Below the pieces are notes generated by a model. That model made no database searches and was not told the origin of the DNA. It saw only the letters and a list, made by a program, of their open reading frames with translations. A program made the translations under genes and the position numbers. A DNA stretch of 60,040 bases from Aureobasidium sp. EXF-3400 (lineage: Eukaryota > Ascomycota > Dothideomycetes > Dothideales > Saccotheciaceae): positions 1 through 60,040 of the forward strand of contig SWBL01000318.1 of the NCBI GenBank assembly GCA_024195585.1. Direction: 5' to 3'. Below are positions 22,529 to 34,873 of this stretch, piece after piece (the first letter of the stretch is position 1; every line of letters starts with the position of its first letter).

Positions 22529-24825
22529 ATGGCAAAGGCACCCGCAGTCGTGATAGTCGTCAGGTAGGCCCGATATCCTTCAACACGTTTCAGATTTGTG
22601 CAGGCTGCGTTCTGAATGGCTGACTGGTGTCCAACAGACACGGTGCTCGACTGGATGCTGCCGACCAGTCATGGCATCTATCATCGCCCACTCCTTATGA
22701 CCCACCGCTCACGTACGGCGGTTGGATCCAGTCGAGAGCGCTGGGTCTGCGCATTGCCAGTCTCCTCCACGAACGAGAGAAGGGGTCCGCCTCGTCAGGC
22801 ACCTCGTCGCCTGCTGCTCCTCCGACAGACCCTGGCCTCGGCATCAAGGACTTTGCCTATCTCGAAGCCAACATAGCAGCCAGATCCACAGACAAGTCAC
22901 GAACGAAACGCAGGAAGCACAAAGTCGTCATCCATTCGTCGCCCTTCCAGAGATGCGTCCAGACGGGTATCGGCATCAGCGCTGGCCTTTCGCAGTACCA
23001 GGGCTTGCCCGCCAACGCCCGAAAGAGCAGCGATGCACGCATCAAGACACTCGGCCAGCTCCGTGGCTCCCCTAGCCTACGACCCAGAGACGCCTCGGCA
23101 TCTCCCCAACTACGTCCTGTGCCCGAGCATGACACCGAGTCGCGCGACCTTCTGCGTAGCTCGCTGAAAGAGAAGGATTCTGTACCACCCAGTCGCGCAA
23201 CTCTTCGTGTGGATGCCTTTTTGGGAGAATGGCTGTCGCCCGATTACTTTGAAATGATCACGCCGCCGCCTGAGAGCACCTTGATGGTCGCAGCTGCGAA
23301 GGCCGAACTCCTTCGTCAGGCCGACAAGATTGAAACCTACACACCGTCATCTCCAGTGGTCTCAGGAGGCAATTTATGGGGGACCCCTCCAGCTGCCCGT
23401 CAGCACTCACACTCGGTCAGCAACGTACCTTCTCCTCTTTCACAAGAAACCAATGGCCCCTTGGAAAACTGGCAGGTTTTCTCGCGCGACGTACCTTCAA
23501 GAGATCGTACAAACAGCCTCGGTACCAACAAATCGCCCGAGCAGTTCAGACCTGCCGATCCCTCGAACCTGTCCCACAAGCACGACAACTCTTCTGGTTA
23601 CACCCCACCTACTCCAACTTATGCCATTTCTCCTGGCGATCCTATCCCTCGCGGCTACGTGGCTCACGCTCGTGATCAATGTGTCAAGGTCGATTATAAG
23701 TGGGACAGCATGCGTGAACCACATTGTTGGGGCGATGGTGGCCGCTTTGGCGAGGAATGGAGTCAGATGCACAAACGTTTTCGCCATGGCTTGTCGAGTA
23801 TGGTTGATTGGTATGCCACGACTCGTTCAGACTCAAAGTATCCTACCCACGACCATCACGAAGCTGCGCCTGAAGAGGATGACGACGAGGATCTTGTTGT
23901 CGTGCTGATCACGCATGGCGCCGGCTGTAATGCTTTGATCGGCGGCCTCACTAACCAACCTGTACTACTCGACTTTGGTATGGCCTCACTCACCATGGCC
24001 GTACGCAAAGACGACCCATCTACTTCACCATCTGAAGGCGAGCATAGATCACCTATTGACTCGCCAGCGAGTAGTTCGCCTGCTCTTGACCCTGTCGATG
24101 CTATGCGCCGCCCACTGCCTCGCCGGCAAAGCTCTATCGATGCTGGGCTATCTTCGCACTATGAGATGAAAATAATTGCGTCGTCTGAGCACCTTCGTCC
24201 TGGTGTCGATCCTTCCAGAGCGCCTGCACCCACCGTGTCCTCTCCTATTCTTTCAGCTTCACAAACTGTGCCTCAATCACGCAGTCGCCGTTTCGGTTCT
24301 GCCAGTTCGCATACATCGGCAGGTGCTCCTGTCGATTCTAGTTGGAACCTGCCCGAGCCAAGAGCCAGAATTAACAGTTCGCTTGGCAGTATGCGCCGTC
24401 CATCGCGACCTGTCATCACTCCCGTTGTGAGCAGCCCTGCTATCCCTTCTGCTGTGAGGAACGACTCGCCCACTGGCCTGTGGGGTTCCATGAGCGCCAA
24501 AGACGTCGATTCACCCAACTTCCTCAACACATTAGCTCGTTCGAACTCGTTAGCTGCACGTTTGTCGGCACCAAAAGCGACAACGCCAGAGCGATCTGTC
24601 TCACCAAAAGCCGACTTCAGATCCGCGCCAGCGGAATCAGAGGCTAGTGCTCTGAAGGAAGAAGCAAAGTCGAATATTGCTGCGCTACCGACAGTAGATG
24701 AAGCTCCACCACCACAGTTGGCCCGCTCTCTAAGCCAGAAAGGCCTTTGGGGTAGTGCACCAAAAGGTGCTTTTCCTCGTGAAGCAGGAGTACCGAAGAG
24801 ACGTTGGACGGTGGTGCAGGACTGA
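22529..24825 (+). CDS. Histidine phosphatase (phosphoglycerate mutase-like) superfamily protein
   Basis: Two exons, 22529-22563 and 22638-24825, 740 aa. The 35-nt first exon ends inside the catalytic motif: the intron (74 nt, GTAGGC...CAACAG) splits the Arg codon of VVIVVRHGARLD. Residues to about 450 hold a histidine-phosphatase fold interrupted by long Ser/Pro-rich inserts: SSPFQRCVQTG carries the second Arg, FLGEWLSPDYFE is the family's middle block, and VLITHGAGCNALIGG holds the second catalytic His. The C-terminal 290 residues are disordered with repeated short motifs (GLWGS appears twice). It resembles fungal PGM-family proteins of unknown substrate, distantly related to Sts/UBASH3 phosphatases. 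It is intracellular by absence of a signal peptide. Confidence 0.87.
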
Positions 24826-25653
24826 TATGACGATAAATGCCATTGATCATGGCCTAGGAACGCTGGCGTTTCGTCCATGACATATATAAATGATACCCGC
24901 AAAAGAAGGCAGGCGCATACGGGCATGGTTGCGGTGTTAGTAAATACATGGCAGACGGCTGTCCTGCAACGATAATGAATCTCAGCTCCCTCCCACATAT
25001 GTCCTGTTTAGAATCATTTCCACTAGGCAAAAGTGGCTACCGATGTGTCTGACTTGCCACACGACGACTTCCACGACGAGGTAGTAGTTAGAGCATTCTG
25101 TATAATATGTCATAACGTTAATCTATCACTGCTTCTGAAATATCACTAGGGTCGATTTGTTGATGGATCACGACAGGGTCATACCTCCAGTCAAACAAAG
25201 TCGGCGGTTTCACAACTCGGCCGAAGGCATCGCGCCGAGAAACGTTATTTACACATGTGCTTCGATTAGCTTCGAGCGATGCTGGATGTTTGAAGTGTTA
25301 CTACACTATTCAACATGAGTGATGCTGTGAGGAGTCTGCACAATTAGATGGTTTCATTATAGATCGGAGAAAAGTCCATCGGGCAAGACATCGGTAGATT
25401 GCTCCTCGGAGGTTGCAGGCGCATACTCGAGTAGGAACAGGACGGCAACGTTCGAGACCTTCGTCGCCGCAATTGCCGGTTTGGCTGCAGGCTGCTTCTA
25501 CTTTCACTCTTTTGTCGCACACATGCATTATTGTCAGACCTTGTTCTGCTTGTGAGAAAGAGCCAAATCCAAGCGCATACCACGAGAGACAATCCGGCGT
25601 GCCAAGCAGCGAAAAGCGCAATGTGCTGAGGATATCGCCAAACACCCCACGTC
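24826..25653. other. Intergenic
   Basis: Promoter region of histidine kinase 2. Open frames on both strands at 25310-25769 overlap each other and the kinase start, and lack support. Confidence 0.5.
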
Positions 25654-28600
25654 ATGCTACCTGAGGCTCTGCTCGAAGGGCTGCCACCAGAGCTCCAACT
25701 TCTGGTCCAACTGGCCATCGACGACAACCGTCCGACTGTCATCTTGGATTCATCCGAGTCGCATCCCATTTGCCTCTACCGAAATCCTGCTTTCCAACAT
25801 GCTGTGGCCCAGGTTCCCTCACACGCGCTGGAAGACTGGCTCTCTACGGAATTGCAGACTCGATGCACGACAGAAGCCACGCCGACCACTGGATTTGCGA
25901 GTAGGGAATGGATCAAGAAAAAGCTTGGGACTAGATACGCCATAATATACTGTCACCACGAGTTTGTGTCGCCTCCATTTGAAAGTGGAGAGGATGGTTC
26001 TCTGGACAGTCTGGTTCACGATTGGATGCGATTTCCTGATCAGGTCCCAACCACTCCTTGGATACGCTACTTGCTGGACTATGATTGGAGTAAGACTGCC
26101 ATAGGCGCCGTCAGTGGTCCAGATATGCGCCAATGGCCAACGAAACTTCGCGAAGTATTACTCGCTTTCATGCATTGCCCTCGGCCCAGGATAATCTACT
26201 GGGGGCCTGGCTTGATACAATTTTACAACGAGTCTGCCGCAAAGCTGTGTGGTTCCAAACATCCTGCTGCGCTGGGCAATAAGCAATTCGACATCTGGGG
26301 CCAGGAATCGACGGACCTCACTACCGACCTGATTCGGAGCAGTTGGGAAGAAGGCCAATCTGTCCACAACATCGAAATAATGATCCCGCTTGACCGCGAC
26401 GGGTTTTTGGAAGAATCCTACTTCGATTGGTTCTTGATTCCTTTCGCTGGCTCTGATGGTCGCTGGGTCTGCTCGGTGAATTGCTTCAATGAAGTAACCT
26501 CTGCCGTGATCCGAAAGAACAGAGACGATGTCTTGTTCAAACTTCTTGAAAAGACCACGCGCGCTACTGACCTTTCTGGCCTCTGGCCTGAGTTCACAGG
26601 CATCCTGGATGAAGAAGCTGATGATATAGCCTATTCGCTCCTGTATACAGTGCATGAGGAGACTGCTGCATCCGATGGGGGAAAGTATTACAAGCTTTAC
26701 GGTTCATCTGGCTTGTGCTCACATACAGACCTCGAGAAGCCATCCAAAGAGTTGGTCGATGTGTTTGAACAGGCAGAAGGCGGTGAGAATGTCATATTAT
26801 TGGATGGTAATAACTTCATACCAGAACTTGGCATCGCCGTTGACGCTGGCACAATCACTTCGGCTTTCGTCTTCACCATATTCGACGTAAAAGGCTCGGC
26901 TCAAGGCACAATAGTCATCGGCGTAAATCCTCAGAGGCGCGCAGATGACAATATGAGAAGATTCATATACTCGCTGAGCGAGATGCTTCTCAAAGCAGTC
27001 ATTGTACTGCAGTCCCCCCCTGAGCAACGCAAATTGCTGCAGGCAGACGACGGTCTCGGCTATCGCATTCAGCTGGAGAAGCTCACCAGGCAGCTGAGTG
27101 TTGCGACTCTGAAGAACGAAAAGGATCAGGAAACATTCAGCCGCATGGCAGAAAATGCCCCGATTGGCATGTTCTTATACAAAGGCGACGGCACCCCTAT
27201 ATATTTGAACGACATGTTCCTTGAATTATTGGGTGAGACGAGGGAGGACTTCTTTGAAAAGGCCAAGTCAGGATACGCTTGGCGTGACTGTATTCATCCT
27301 GATGACGAAGAGTTCAGTAAGAACGCCTGGAAAGATGTCACAGAGTCTCACGAAGTCAAGGTCTTCCAGTTTCGTGTCAGAGCAGGCACAGACCATTCAC
27401 CTACCCGCGCACGCTGGCTGGAAGTTGTGTGCTTCCCACAGCGAGATGGAAATGATGTGTTGGTGACCTTCCAAGGGTACTTGACCAACATAACTTCGAA
27501 GAAGCTGACAGAAGCTCTTACCACCGAGAGAATGAATGCAGCGATCGAAACGAAAAGAAAGGCACAGAACTTTATAGACATGATCTCGGTGGGTTTATCA
27601 CGGCATGCTTCAATGATTATAGCCACTAACAAGACCAACAGCATGAGATGCGAAATCCCTTGAGCAGCATTATACAATTGACAGAGTCTGTCATCTCTTT
27701 ACCTGCAGACGCATCGCAAAAGGAGGCGTTTGACACAGTGTCTGATGCAGCTCACACGATCAATATTTGTGCTATGCATATGAAGGTAATGATTTCCCAA
27801 TGGAACTATACACATCGGCTGACGTGATCTAGGTAATCATCGATGAAGTACTTGACTTTTCCAAACTGGATTCGAACCTCCTGGTCCTGGCTCCGGAAAG
27901 AACAAGACCTCTAGATGTGATCGAGAAAGCACTCAAGATGTTTGAAGCCGACTTGAAGGGTGCTGATATCCAGACCGAGGTCAAAGAACTCCCGAGCGAG
28001 TGTTCTGTGGTAGATGTACTATGTGACCCTAGCAGGTTATTGCAGATCATCATCAACCTCATCACAAACGCAGTGAAATTCACTCGCAACTCAGACACCC
28101 GTCACCTCACTTTGGCCTATGCACCTTTCTCGGCACCGCCGTCAGCTCAGGATTGCGGGGTTCAGTTCATCAAACCGCGAAAAAAGGATCATGACGAAAC
28201 CGAGACCATTTCAGCAATGCTTGCTGCTGAAGACTCAGACGATAGCGCCGATGACATCTACTTGATGTTCAGCGTTACAGACACGGGTTGTGGACTTTCG
28301 CCAGAAGAGTCGCAACTCCTGTTCCAACGATTTGCTCAAGGTAAGCCCCATGCGGTAACATTTAAAGCAATGGCTAACAAACGTCAAAGCACCCAAAACA
28401 TACAAGCAATATGGAGGTTCGGACAAAAATCGTCGATCGAAATAAAGCATCGTCCAAGACTAATGATTCGACAGGTTCCGGGCTGGGATTATTTATAAGC
28501 AGAGAGCTCGTAGAACTCCAAAAGGGACAGATAGGTCTGCATAGTGAACCTTCCGTCGGCAGTCGATTTGCTTTCTACATCCAAGCCAAACGTGCTGTAC

Positions 28601-29214
28601 GGGTAAGTCGTTCAGGCTCTGTGGCTTCCGTCGAGTCCACGATCGGTGTCAAGAACATGCCACATCCTCTAGGCGGAACATATGACACCGTCAAAGTCCT
28701 TGAGAAGATCGACACGGTACCGCGACCGCAGACTCTGATCAAAGACATGCATGTTCTGCGTAAGTCTGTCCGGAAATCTATTAGGAGTCTTTATTGACAA
28801 TTTCCAGTCGTCGAGGATAACGTGATCAACGCCAAAGTCATGTCGAAACAGCTGCGAAAACTAGGCTGCGAAGTCAGCTTAGCCGAAAATGGGTTGGAAG
28901 CCCTCAATCATCTGGCCACGACAACATATCAGTCGGGTATACAGGGAGGCTTACCGTTGAGCATGATTCTGCTCGACATCGAAATGCCGATCATGGATGG
29001 GTTGACCTGTATACGTCGCATACGTGCACTCGAATTGTCTGGAGAAATATCTGGCCATGTTCCTGTGATTGCGATTACAGCTAACGCTCGCAATGAACAG
29101 ATTGCTGCCGCGATTGAGGCAGGCATGGACTCTGTGGTTACGAAACCGTTTACGATAAAAGATCTTGTGCCGCAGATGGAGGCATTGGTCGATACATGGT
29201 CAGGCTATGGATGA
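25654..29214 (+). CDS. Hybrid histidine kinase 2 (PAS-HisKA-HATPase-REC)
   Basis: Six exons by hand: 25654-27588, 27642-27785, 27833-28340, 28390-28416, 28475-28759, 28808-29214, 1101 aa; all phases agree. The N-terminal 480 residues hold PAS/GAF-like sensor sequence, and a clear PAS fold lies at about 490-615 (FSRMAENAPIGMFLYKGDG, then WRDCIHPDDE). The H-box spans the first intron: FIDMIS joins HEMRNPLSSI with His 646. N-box LLQIIINLITNAVKFT, DTGCGLS and G-box GGSGLGLFISREL follow; exon 4 is only 27 nt and leads into the G-box. The receiver has LLVEDNVINAKV, Asp about 1023 in ILLDIEMPIMDG, and VVTKPF. No membrane segment is seen. It probably acts through the Ypd1 phosphorelay; the signal is unknown. 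Confidence 0.9.
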
Positions 29215-29682
29215 GTCTGATAAAAGATACCACTGCTAGATTTTTTGCCAATCATCGGTTTGCTACCAGAACCGGTGAAGCTCTCGAGGAGATTTCTGTC
29301 CATGCACGAAATGGCTTATCAAGTCATGCGGAGACTATCGAGCCGCGAGTTCTCAGCTCTTCCAATATTAGATACAAGGCTGGCAGGATTCATGCATGCA
29401 CGCGCACCAACGCGCGCCACGAAGTCGATTCTGTCTGGACTTCACAAAAAGCTGCGCGGAACAAATGTCGCTTGCGATCATAAAGCGGACCTGTTGTGCC
29501 TACAAAATCTATACATACCGCAAAGATTCTAAGGCTGCATGTTACATGTATATGCCCCAGCCAATAATCGCAAGTGCATGGCTGTTCTATGAATTGGTGC
29601 CGTTTTTAGAAAGCTGGATTGTACCAGGCCTGATATCTAGAAGCCACCAGCTCATATAACTAATGGTTTCCCGCCGTCACAC
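29215..29682. other. Intergenic
   Basis: No gene; two small frames overlap without support. Confidence 0.5.
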
Positions 29683-32600
29683 ATGAAAGAATGTCGGAGA
29701 GCAGTCATGTTTTTCAATATCCCATTGTACCTTTTCTGTGTGAGGGCGACTTTTGCGCTACAAATCCCCCGACAAGCGACTGCATCCTACACAAATACTT
29801 CGTCTACTGCTAACTCGCCGATTTCAACTACACCTGGTCCTTACTGCTGTGAATTGTGGGCTCCGGGAGTGGGCTTGAATCATTGGTATAGTGGTCCTGA
29901 CCCGAAAGTCCTCGATCAAATCATTGTGACGGAATTCGTTCGCTACAACAGTACGTCTTCACAGACTGCGACACCAGAAATGACCGGCCGATGCGCTATC
30001 ATTCATGTTGCGTCGAAATATCAGGCGGTATCTGTGCCTGTTAGAAGCCATGAGACGTTCGACATGAGAAGCCTACTGACCGTATATCTGTATCAGATAC
30101 AATCGTTCCAACCTCAACAATCACTACATTTCCCAGCGATAGACTCTATAGAAATGAGTACCTTGCTGATGTGGACGGACCCGCCCCATTCCAGGTCTTC
30201 CGACTGACCTCAATGGTCCATCCTATGCCGGCGCATACGATGCGACCTTTGTGGAGGCCGCAACCGACACAACTTCTCAAGACAACTCGACTACCTCGTG
30301 AGTAACGCACAGGCTTAGCACTGGTATCGACTAACAGCAGATCAGCACCGCTGCCTTCATGGACTTTGGAGACTTTTACGTATTTGTCGGTCATGTCAAC
30401 AGTGCTGGAACATGTATGGGTACGAACAAGTATGATCCACTCCAGACGTATGCAGTCTCCTCCGTGGCCCAAGATTGGTTTTCGACTGCCTCGGCGTTTC
30501 CATTCATACCCAACAGTCCCATCTTCAACAACGGCGTCAATCTCACGAGCTTCTATATTGGCTACGAGAGTCAAGTGTCATCTCAGACGAGTACATGGAA
30601 CCAGAGGATTGTCGTTACTGAGATTAATGACGCTATGTTTGCCTGGCTGACCGAGCAACCTGCTGTCCTATCTGCGGCTCCAAGCATCATGAGCTGTTCA
30701 CCAGTATCTGCTGCTGGTGCACCTCTGCTTCATGTCCGTGTCTCGTTCTTGACGACATCATCTGCTGTCACCAGCACGACAAATGCTATGTACTTTAATT
30801 CGGCAGCTACTACGTCGGCTGCACCTGCCAGCCAGACGCCGGTCATCATTTCCAGTACGAAAGCATCGACTACCAACATGCCATCTCCCAGCACAGCAGA
30901 TGTCTCTTCCAGTAGGCCTTCGACTCAGCCTACACAGCCTGCTGCGAGTCAAGAGACAGATCCTTCTTCGGTGCTCCCATCCGAACAACCCGATCATCAT
31001 TCACCTACCACGAATCAAGTGGGCGGTGTATCATCTGATCAGCCATCATCTCCCATCGCAGCAGATGTCTCCACCAACAGGCCTTCTCAAAAGCCTGCCC
31101 AGCCCACTAGTCCTCCAGCTACGATTGCGTCTTCGGAAGCACCTTCAAACAACCCCTCGGAAGAGCCTACTCAGCAACCTGCGGCAAACCAAGGGTCGGA
31201 TACACCTTCGGTAGCACCTTCCAATAACCCTGGAGACCAGCCTGCCCTGCCAACTATGAATCAGGTAGGTGCGTCCTCAGCTGTCCCGTCAAAAGGAGAT
31301 GTGTCCGAGGTGAACTCGGGTGCTCAAGCCGCTCAGACGAGCGAGCCAGTTGTCGTTGTGATTGGTGGTGTCACCGCAACAGCACTTTCTCCAAGTATCA
31401 TACCCGCCCAGAGTAGGATCCCCGACACAGGAGCACATGAAGTAGTGGTCCCTGACAACACCCCGTTGTCACGAGCATCGACCATAGCTTCTCAAGGTCA
31501 AAACATCGTCAATGGACAGACACTACAAGGCTCTACCACTGCTATACCTCCCGCACCTGCCGCGTCAGTGGTCGACGGTTCTTTCGAGCCTGTCTCATCT
31601 GGGGCATTGGCCATAGCGGGACAAACACTGAATCCTGGAGGATCTGCTATCGAGATCTCTGGAACTACTTACTCTTTACAGACTTCGGGTGGTGTTGTGG
31701 TCAATGGAAACACCGTGGCTATCTCGACTGTGGCACCTCAGACATTCTCACCGTCATCATCTATCGTTATCGGCGGAATCACAGCTACGCCTATAGCTTC
31801 CGACGCGTATGTTATAGCAGACCAGACCCTCAGTCGTGGGGGAAGCGCTGTCGAGGTCTCCGGGACCACAGACTCTCTGCCACCATCCGTTAGCAACGCC
31901 ATCGTCAACGGACAAGCGGTACCCATCTCTATCATTCAAAACTCTCCAGAGTTGCCGGCAACTGTGGTCATAGGCGATGTTACGGCAAAGCCAGAGTCTT
32001 CTGGTGCATACTATCTGGTTGCAGGCCAAACACTAAGTCCAGGAGGCTCGGCTCTCGATGTCTCAGGCGTGACCTACTCCTTGCCAAGTTCTGGTGCGAA
32101 TGTCGTGGTCAACGGAGCCACTTCAAATGTGGTACCAACAGATATTCATACAGTTTCTGCTTTGATGTTTGGCAGTGCGACAGCGATGCCATTACTCGCT
32201 GGTGGATACGTTATTGGAAGTCAGATTCTCAGTCCTGGTGGTTCGGCTGTAGAAATCTCAGGGACAATATATTCTCTTCCGGCTTCTGGCAGCTCAGTGG
32301 TTGTTGACGGAAAAACAACTGCAGTCCAAGCCATCGCTACAAGCGATGATCTGATAACAGTCGGATCACAGATCTATACCGCGGCGCCTGCGTCTGTGAC
32401 ACCACTGGTGATCGCTTCACAGACACTTTCCCCAGGCGGCAGTGATATCACAGTTAGCGGTACAGTCTTCAGTCTGCCTCCAGATGCTACAGGCAGTATC
32501 GTCGTCAATGGCCAGACGACTGCTTTGGCGACCGCTGTTTCTGGACAAAATTTTGGACTGTCTATCGGCTCTCAGCAACTGTCTTTGACACCTCTGAACT

Positions 32601-33013
32601 CCGGCATCGTCATAGCATCACAGACCTTGTATCCCGGTGGTCCAGCCATCACCGTAGGAGGCGAAACCCTCAGCATCCCTCTGCATGGGACTGCAGTAGT
32701 GATTCAATCGGGAGCGACCACGACCACCGAAGGACTTGGTGATTATATATGGCAGGGCATTGCATCTTCGACTTCTAAACTAGGTTCTGATACAGCATCT
32801 GAGACTAGGCTCATCTCGAATACTGTAGTGGTGTTGGGGACTTCGAGTCATGCTGGCGTTACATCGACACAGGCGGCAGCTACGACCGGGACCGAAGGTG
32901 CGTCCTCGGCTCAGACTTCCACTTCTGGTGCAGATGGTAATCAGCCTGCATCAAGTTACAAGTCTGCTACGATAGCACTGGTGGTTTGCTTGTTTGTGGT
33001 TGTCTTATGGTGA
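29683..33013 (+). CDS. Repeat-rich, probably GPI-anchored cell-surface protein
   Basis: Certain exons are about 29683-29950, 30195-30297 and 30346-33013. The last intron (30298-30345, GTGAGT, branch ACTAAC) is well supported. The splice path between 29951 and 30194 is ambiguous: one 244-nt intron keeps frame and gives 1012 aa, but 30097-30190 is also open in another frame. A signal peptide lies at the start (hydrophobic LYLFCVRATFALQ). A cysteine-containing N-terminal domain of unknown type follows, then a Ser/Thr/Pro-rich stalk (about 30800-31330). Then come about seven degenerate units of some 60-67 residues built on ASQTLSPGGSAVEVSGT-YSL-P-VVVNG. The C terminus is a Ser-rich stretch and a hydrophobic tail (ATIALVVCLFVVVLW) typical of GPI attachment. 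It is likely a glycosylated wall or adhesin-like protein. Confidence 0.75.
31330..32745 (+). repeat. Tandem coding repeats, about seven units of 180-200 bp
   Basis: Each unit encodes a V-I-G-G-V-T-A-like strand, a segment of the type Q-T-L-x-P-G-G-x-A-x-x-V-S-G-T, then Y-S-L-P and V-V-V-N-G. Units 2-7 are clear and the first is degraded. They are divergent at the DNA level, so the array is old. Confidence 0.8.
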
Positions 33014-33859
33014 TCAGTATAGATAACAAGAATAGTAATCCTAATATTGGAATGGTAAAAATTATACAGAAAGCAATCACTAAAGCAGCTTCGAAGATTG
33101 AGGTGCAGGCAATCTGCGACTTCCTTTGCTACACCTACTAACTACAACAACACAAATAATATGCACAGGGCTCGAGGCGTGACACAAGCTTCAGATCGGA
33201 CTGTAATCCGGAAGTGGGTCTCAGGGAAAGTCACACTCACCTGCTCATCTCTCCGTCATCTTCCTACCTTTTCCTCCACATACTTACTGCTTTTCAACAC
33301 ACGGGATGTTCCAACGTACTTTTTGAAGATGTGGCTGGTTGAGAGTTTGGGCCTAGGCCCGCAATCCCCGGACGTAACACCGCCGCTATGGATAACCTTG
33401 TTGCCCTCCATGCTGATTCCCAATGTTCGATGGCTAACACCACATTGTGTATGGAAGTATGAGCTATTCTTACTCTTCCTGGCTGCGAGGTACCAACTTG
33501 ATTGTCTGCGCAACTGGTCTGAGCAAAGAGGCTTGATAATGCCTCCAAAGAGTGTTCTTCCCCATCTTCTTTGATACAATCTCGTGGTGAAATGAGCCAA
33601 GTACGAGGAGCAGAGTTCACGGGAAGAGCAACGACGATGAGCCGTCATGCCATTGTTCGCATCAACGCTGACGTGACCGTGACTCGCCTGGTGTACCTAT
33701 CCAGTCGTGTTCGGAGAAACACTCCTAGATAAAGCCATGAGCCACTGATGATTATGTTCATCATACCCAACCCAGACCAGTATAAGAAAGTGTATGTCAC
33801 CTCATGTGGCTCTTTCATACAACCATATTCAATCTCTAGACATTGCCACATTTACAAAC
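33014..33859. other. Intergenic, promoter of the opsin gene
   Basis: No gene supported; open frames at 33098-33648 on both strands overlap each other. TATAAG at 33781 is the likely opsin TATA box. Confidence 0.5.
33781..33786 (+). promoter_or_regulatory. TATA box of the opsin gene
   Basis: TATAAG lies 79 nt before ATG 33860. It would place the transcript start after the in-frame ATG at 33794, which supports 33860 as the start codon. Confidence 0.5.
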
Positions 33860-34873
33860 ATGGACTGGCTTGAGAAACGCAACGACGCCATTCAGGTGAA
33901 CCCAAACACCCAGAACAACAAGCATGTCGATATTGCCATTACTGTCCGCGGCTCCGACTTTTACTTCGCCATCTGCGCAATCATGGGCTTCGTCGCTTTG
34001 GGCACGATTGCAGCGTCTGCTATGAAGCCTCGAACAGACCGTATCTTTTTCTACATTACGGCAGCTATCAACATGACTGCTTGTATCGCTTACTTTACCA
34101 TGGGCTCGAACCTTGGCTGGACACCCATCGATGTTGAGTTTCAGAGAACGTGGCCCAAGGTCGCGGGCGTGAACCGTGAGATCTTTTACGCTCGCTATGT
34201 CGATTGGTGAGTTTTGTGTCTGATCCATACAGAATGACAGAAGCCTAATGTAGAGTCTAGGTTCGTTACTACGCCGCTGCTTCTGATGGATCTTCTCCTC
34301 ACTGCTGGCTTACCCTGGCCTACCATTCTGTATACCATCTTCCTTGATGAAGTCATGATCGTTACTGGCCTTATTGGCGCTCTTGTCAAGAGTCGTTACA
34401 AGTGGGGTAAGCTATCCTTGCCTACCTTGTCCACATGACTACATACTGACCCTTCACGAACAGGCTTCTGGACCTTTGGTACCATCGCCATGTTCGGCAT
34501 CTTCTGGAACCTCGCCGTCGAAGGTCGTAAACACGCCAAACACCTTGGTACAGATGTCTACCGCACCTACACCATCTGTGGATGTCTGACTCTCTTGATC
34601 TGGCTCTGCTACCCCATCTGTTGGGGTGTCTCTGAAGGCGCCAACATTATTCCTCCAGACTCTGAAGCCGTATTCTACGGAATCCTGGACTTCCTTGCCA
34701 AACCTGTGTTCTCCATTGCTCTGATTGTTGGGCATTGGAATATCAATCCTGGTCGTATGGGACTTAAGTTGAGGGACTATGATGAGGAGCCGAGTTACTT
34801 TGGCCCGAAGAATGGTGCTGAGGCTGCTAAGGAACGTGGTCATAATGGTAATGCTGTCGACGGAGTTGTCTAG
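33860..34873 (+). CDS. Microbial (type 1) rhodopsin, predicted proton pump
   Basis: Three exons: 33860-34206, 34261-34406, 34464-34873, 300 aa. Seven hydrophobic segments. Helix C reads RYVDWFVTTPLLLMDLLL: Asp115 and Asp126 are 11 residues apart and align with Asp85 (proton acceptor) and Asp96 (proton donor) of bacteriorhodopsin. Helix G has ILDFLAKPVFS with the retinal-binding Lys244. Having both carboxylates matches fungal pumping opsins of the CarO/Leptosphaeria type rather than the NOP-1 or Hsp30/Yro2-like types that lack one or the lysine. It likely sits in the plasma membrane, pumps H+ outward in green light, and needs retinal from a carotenoid pathway not seen in this window. Both introns fall between helix-coding blocks. 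Confidence 0.95.

Noticed and set aside
29951..29964. 14-nt GTACGT...CAG as a mini-intron
   Set aside because: Too short for the spliceosome.
33098..33648. Open frames on both strands before the opsin gene
   Set aside because: They overlap each other in opposite directions and show no motif.
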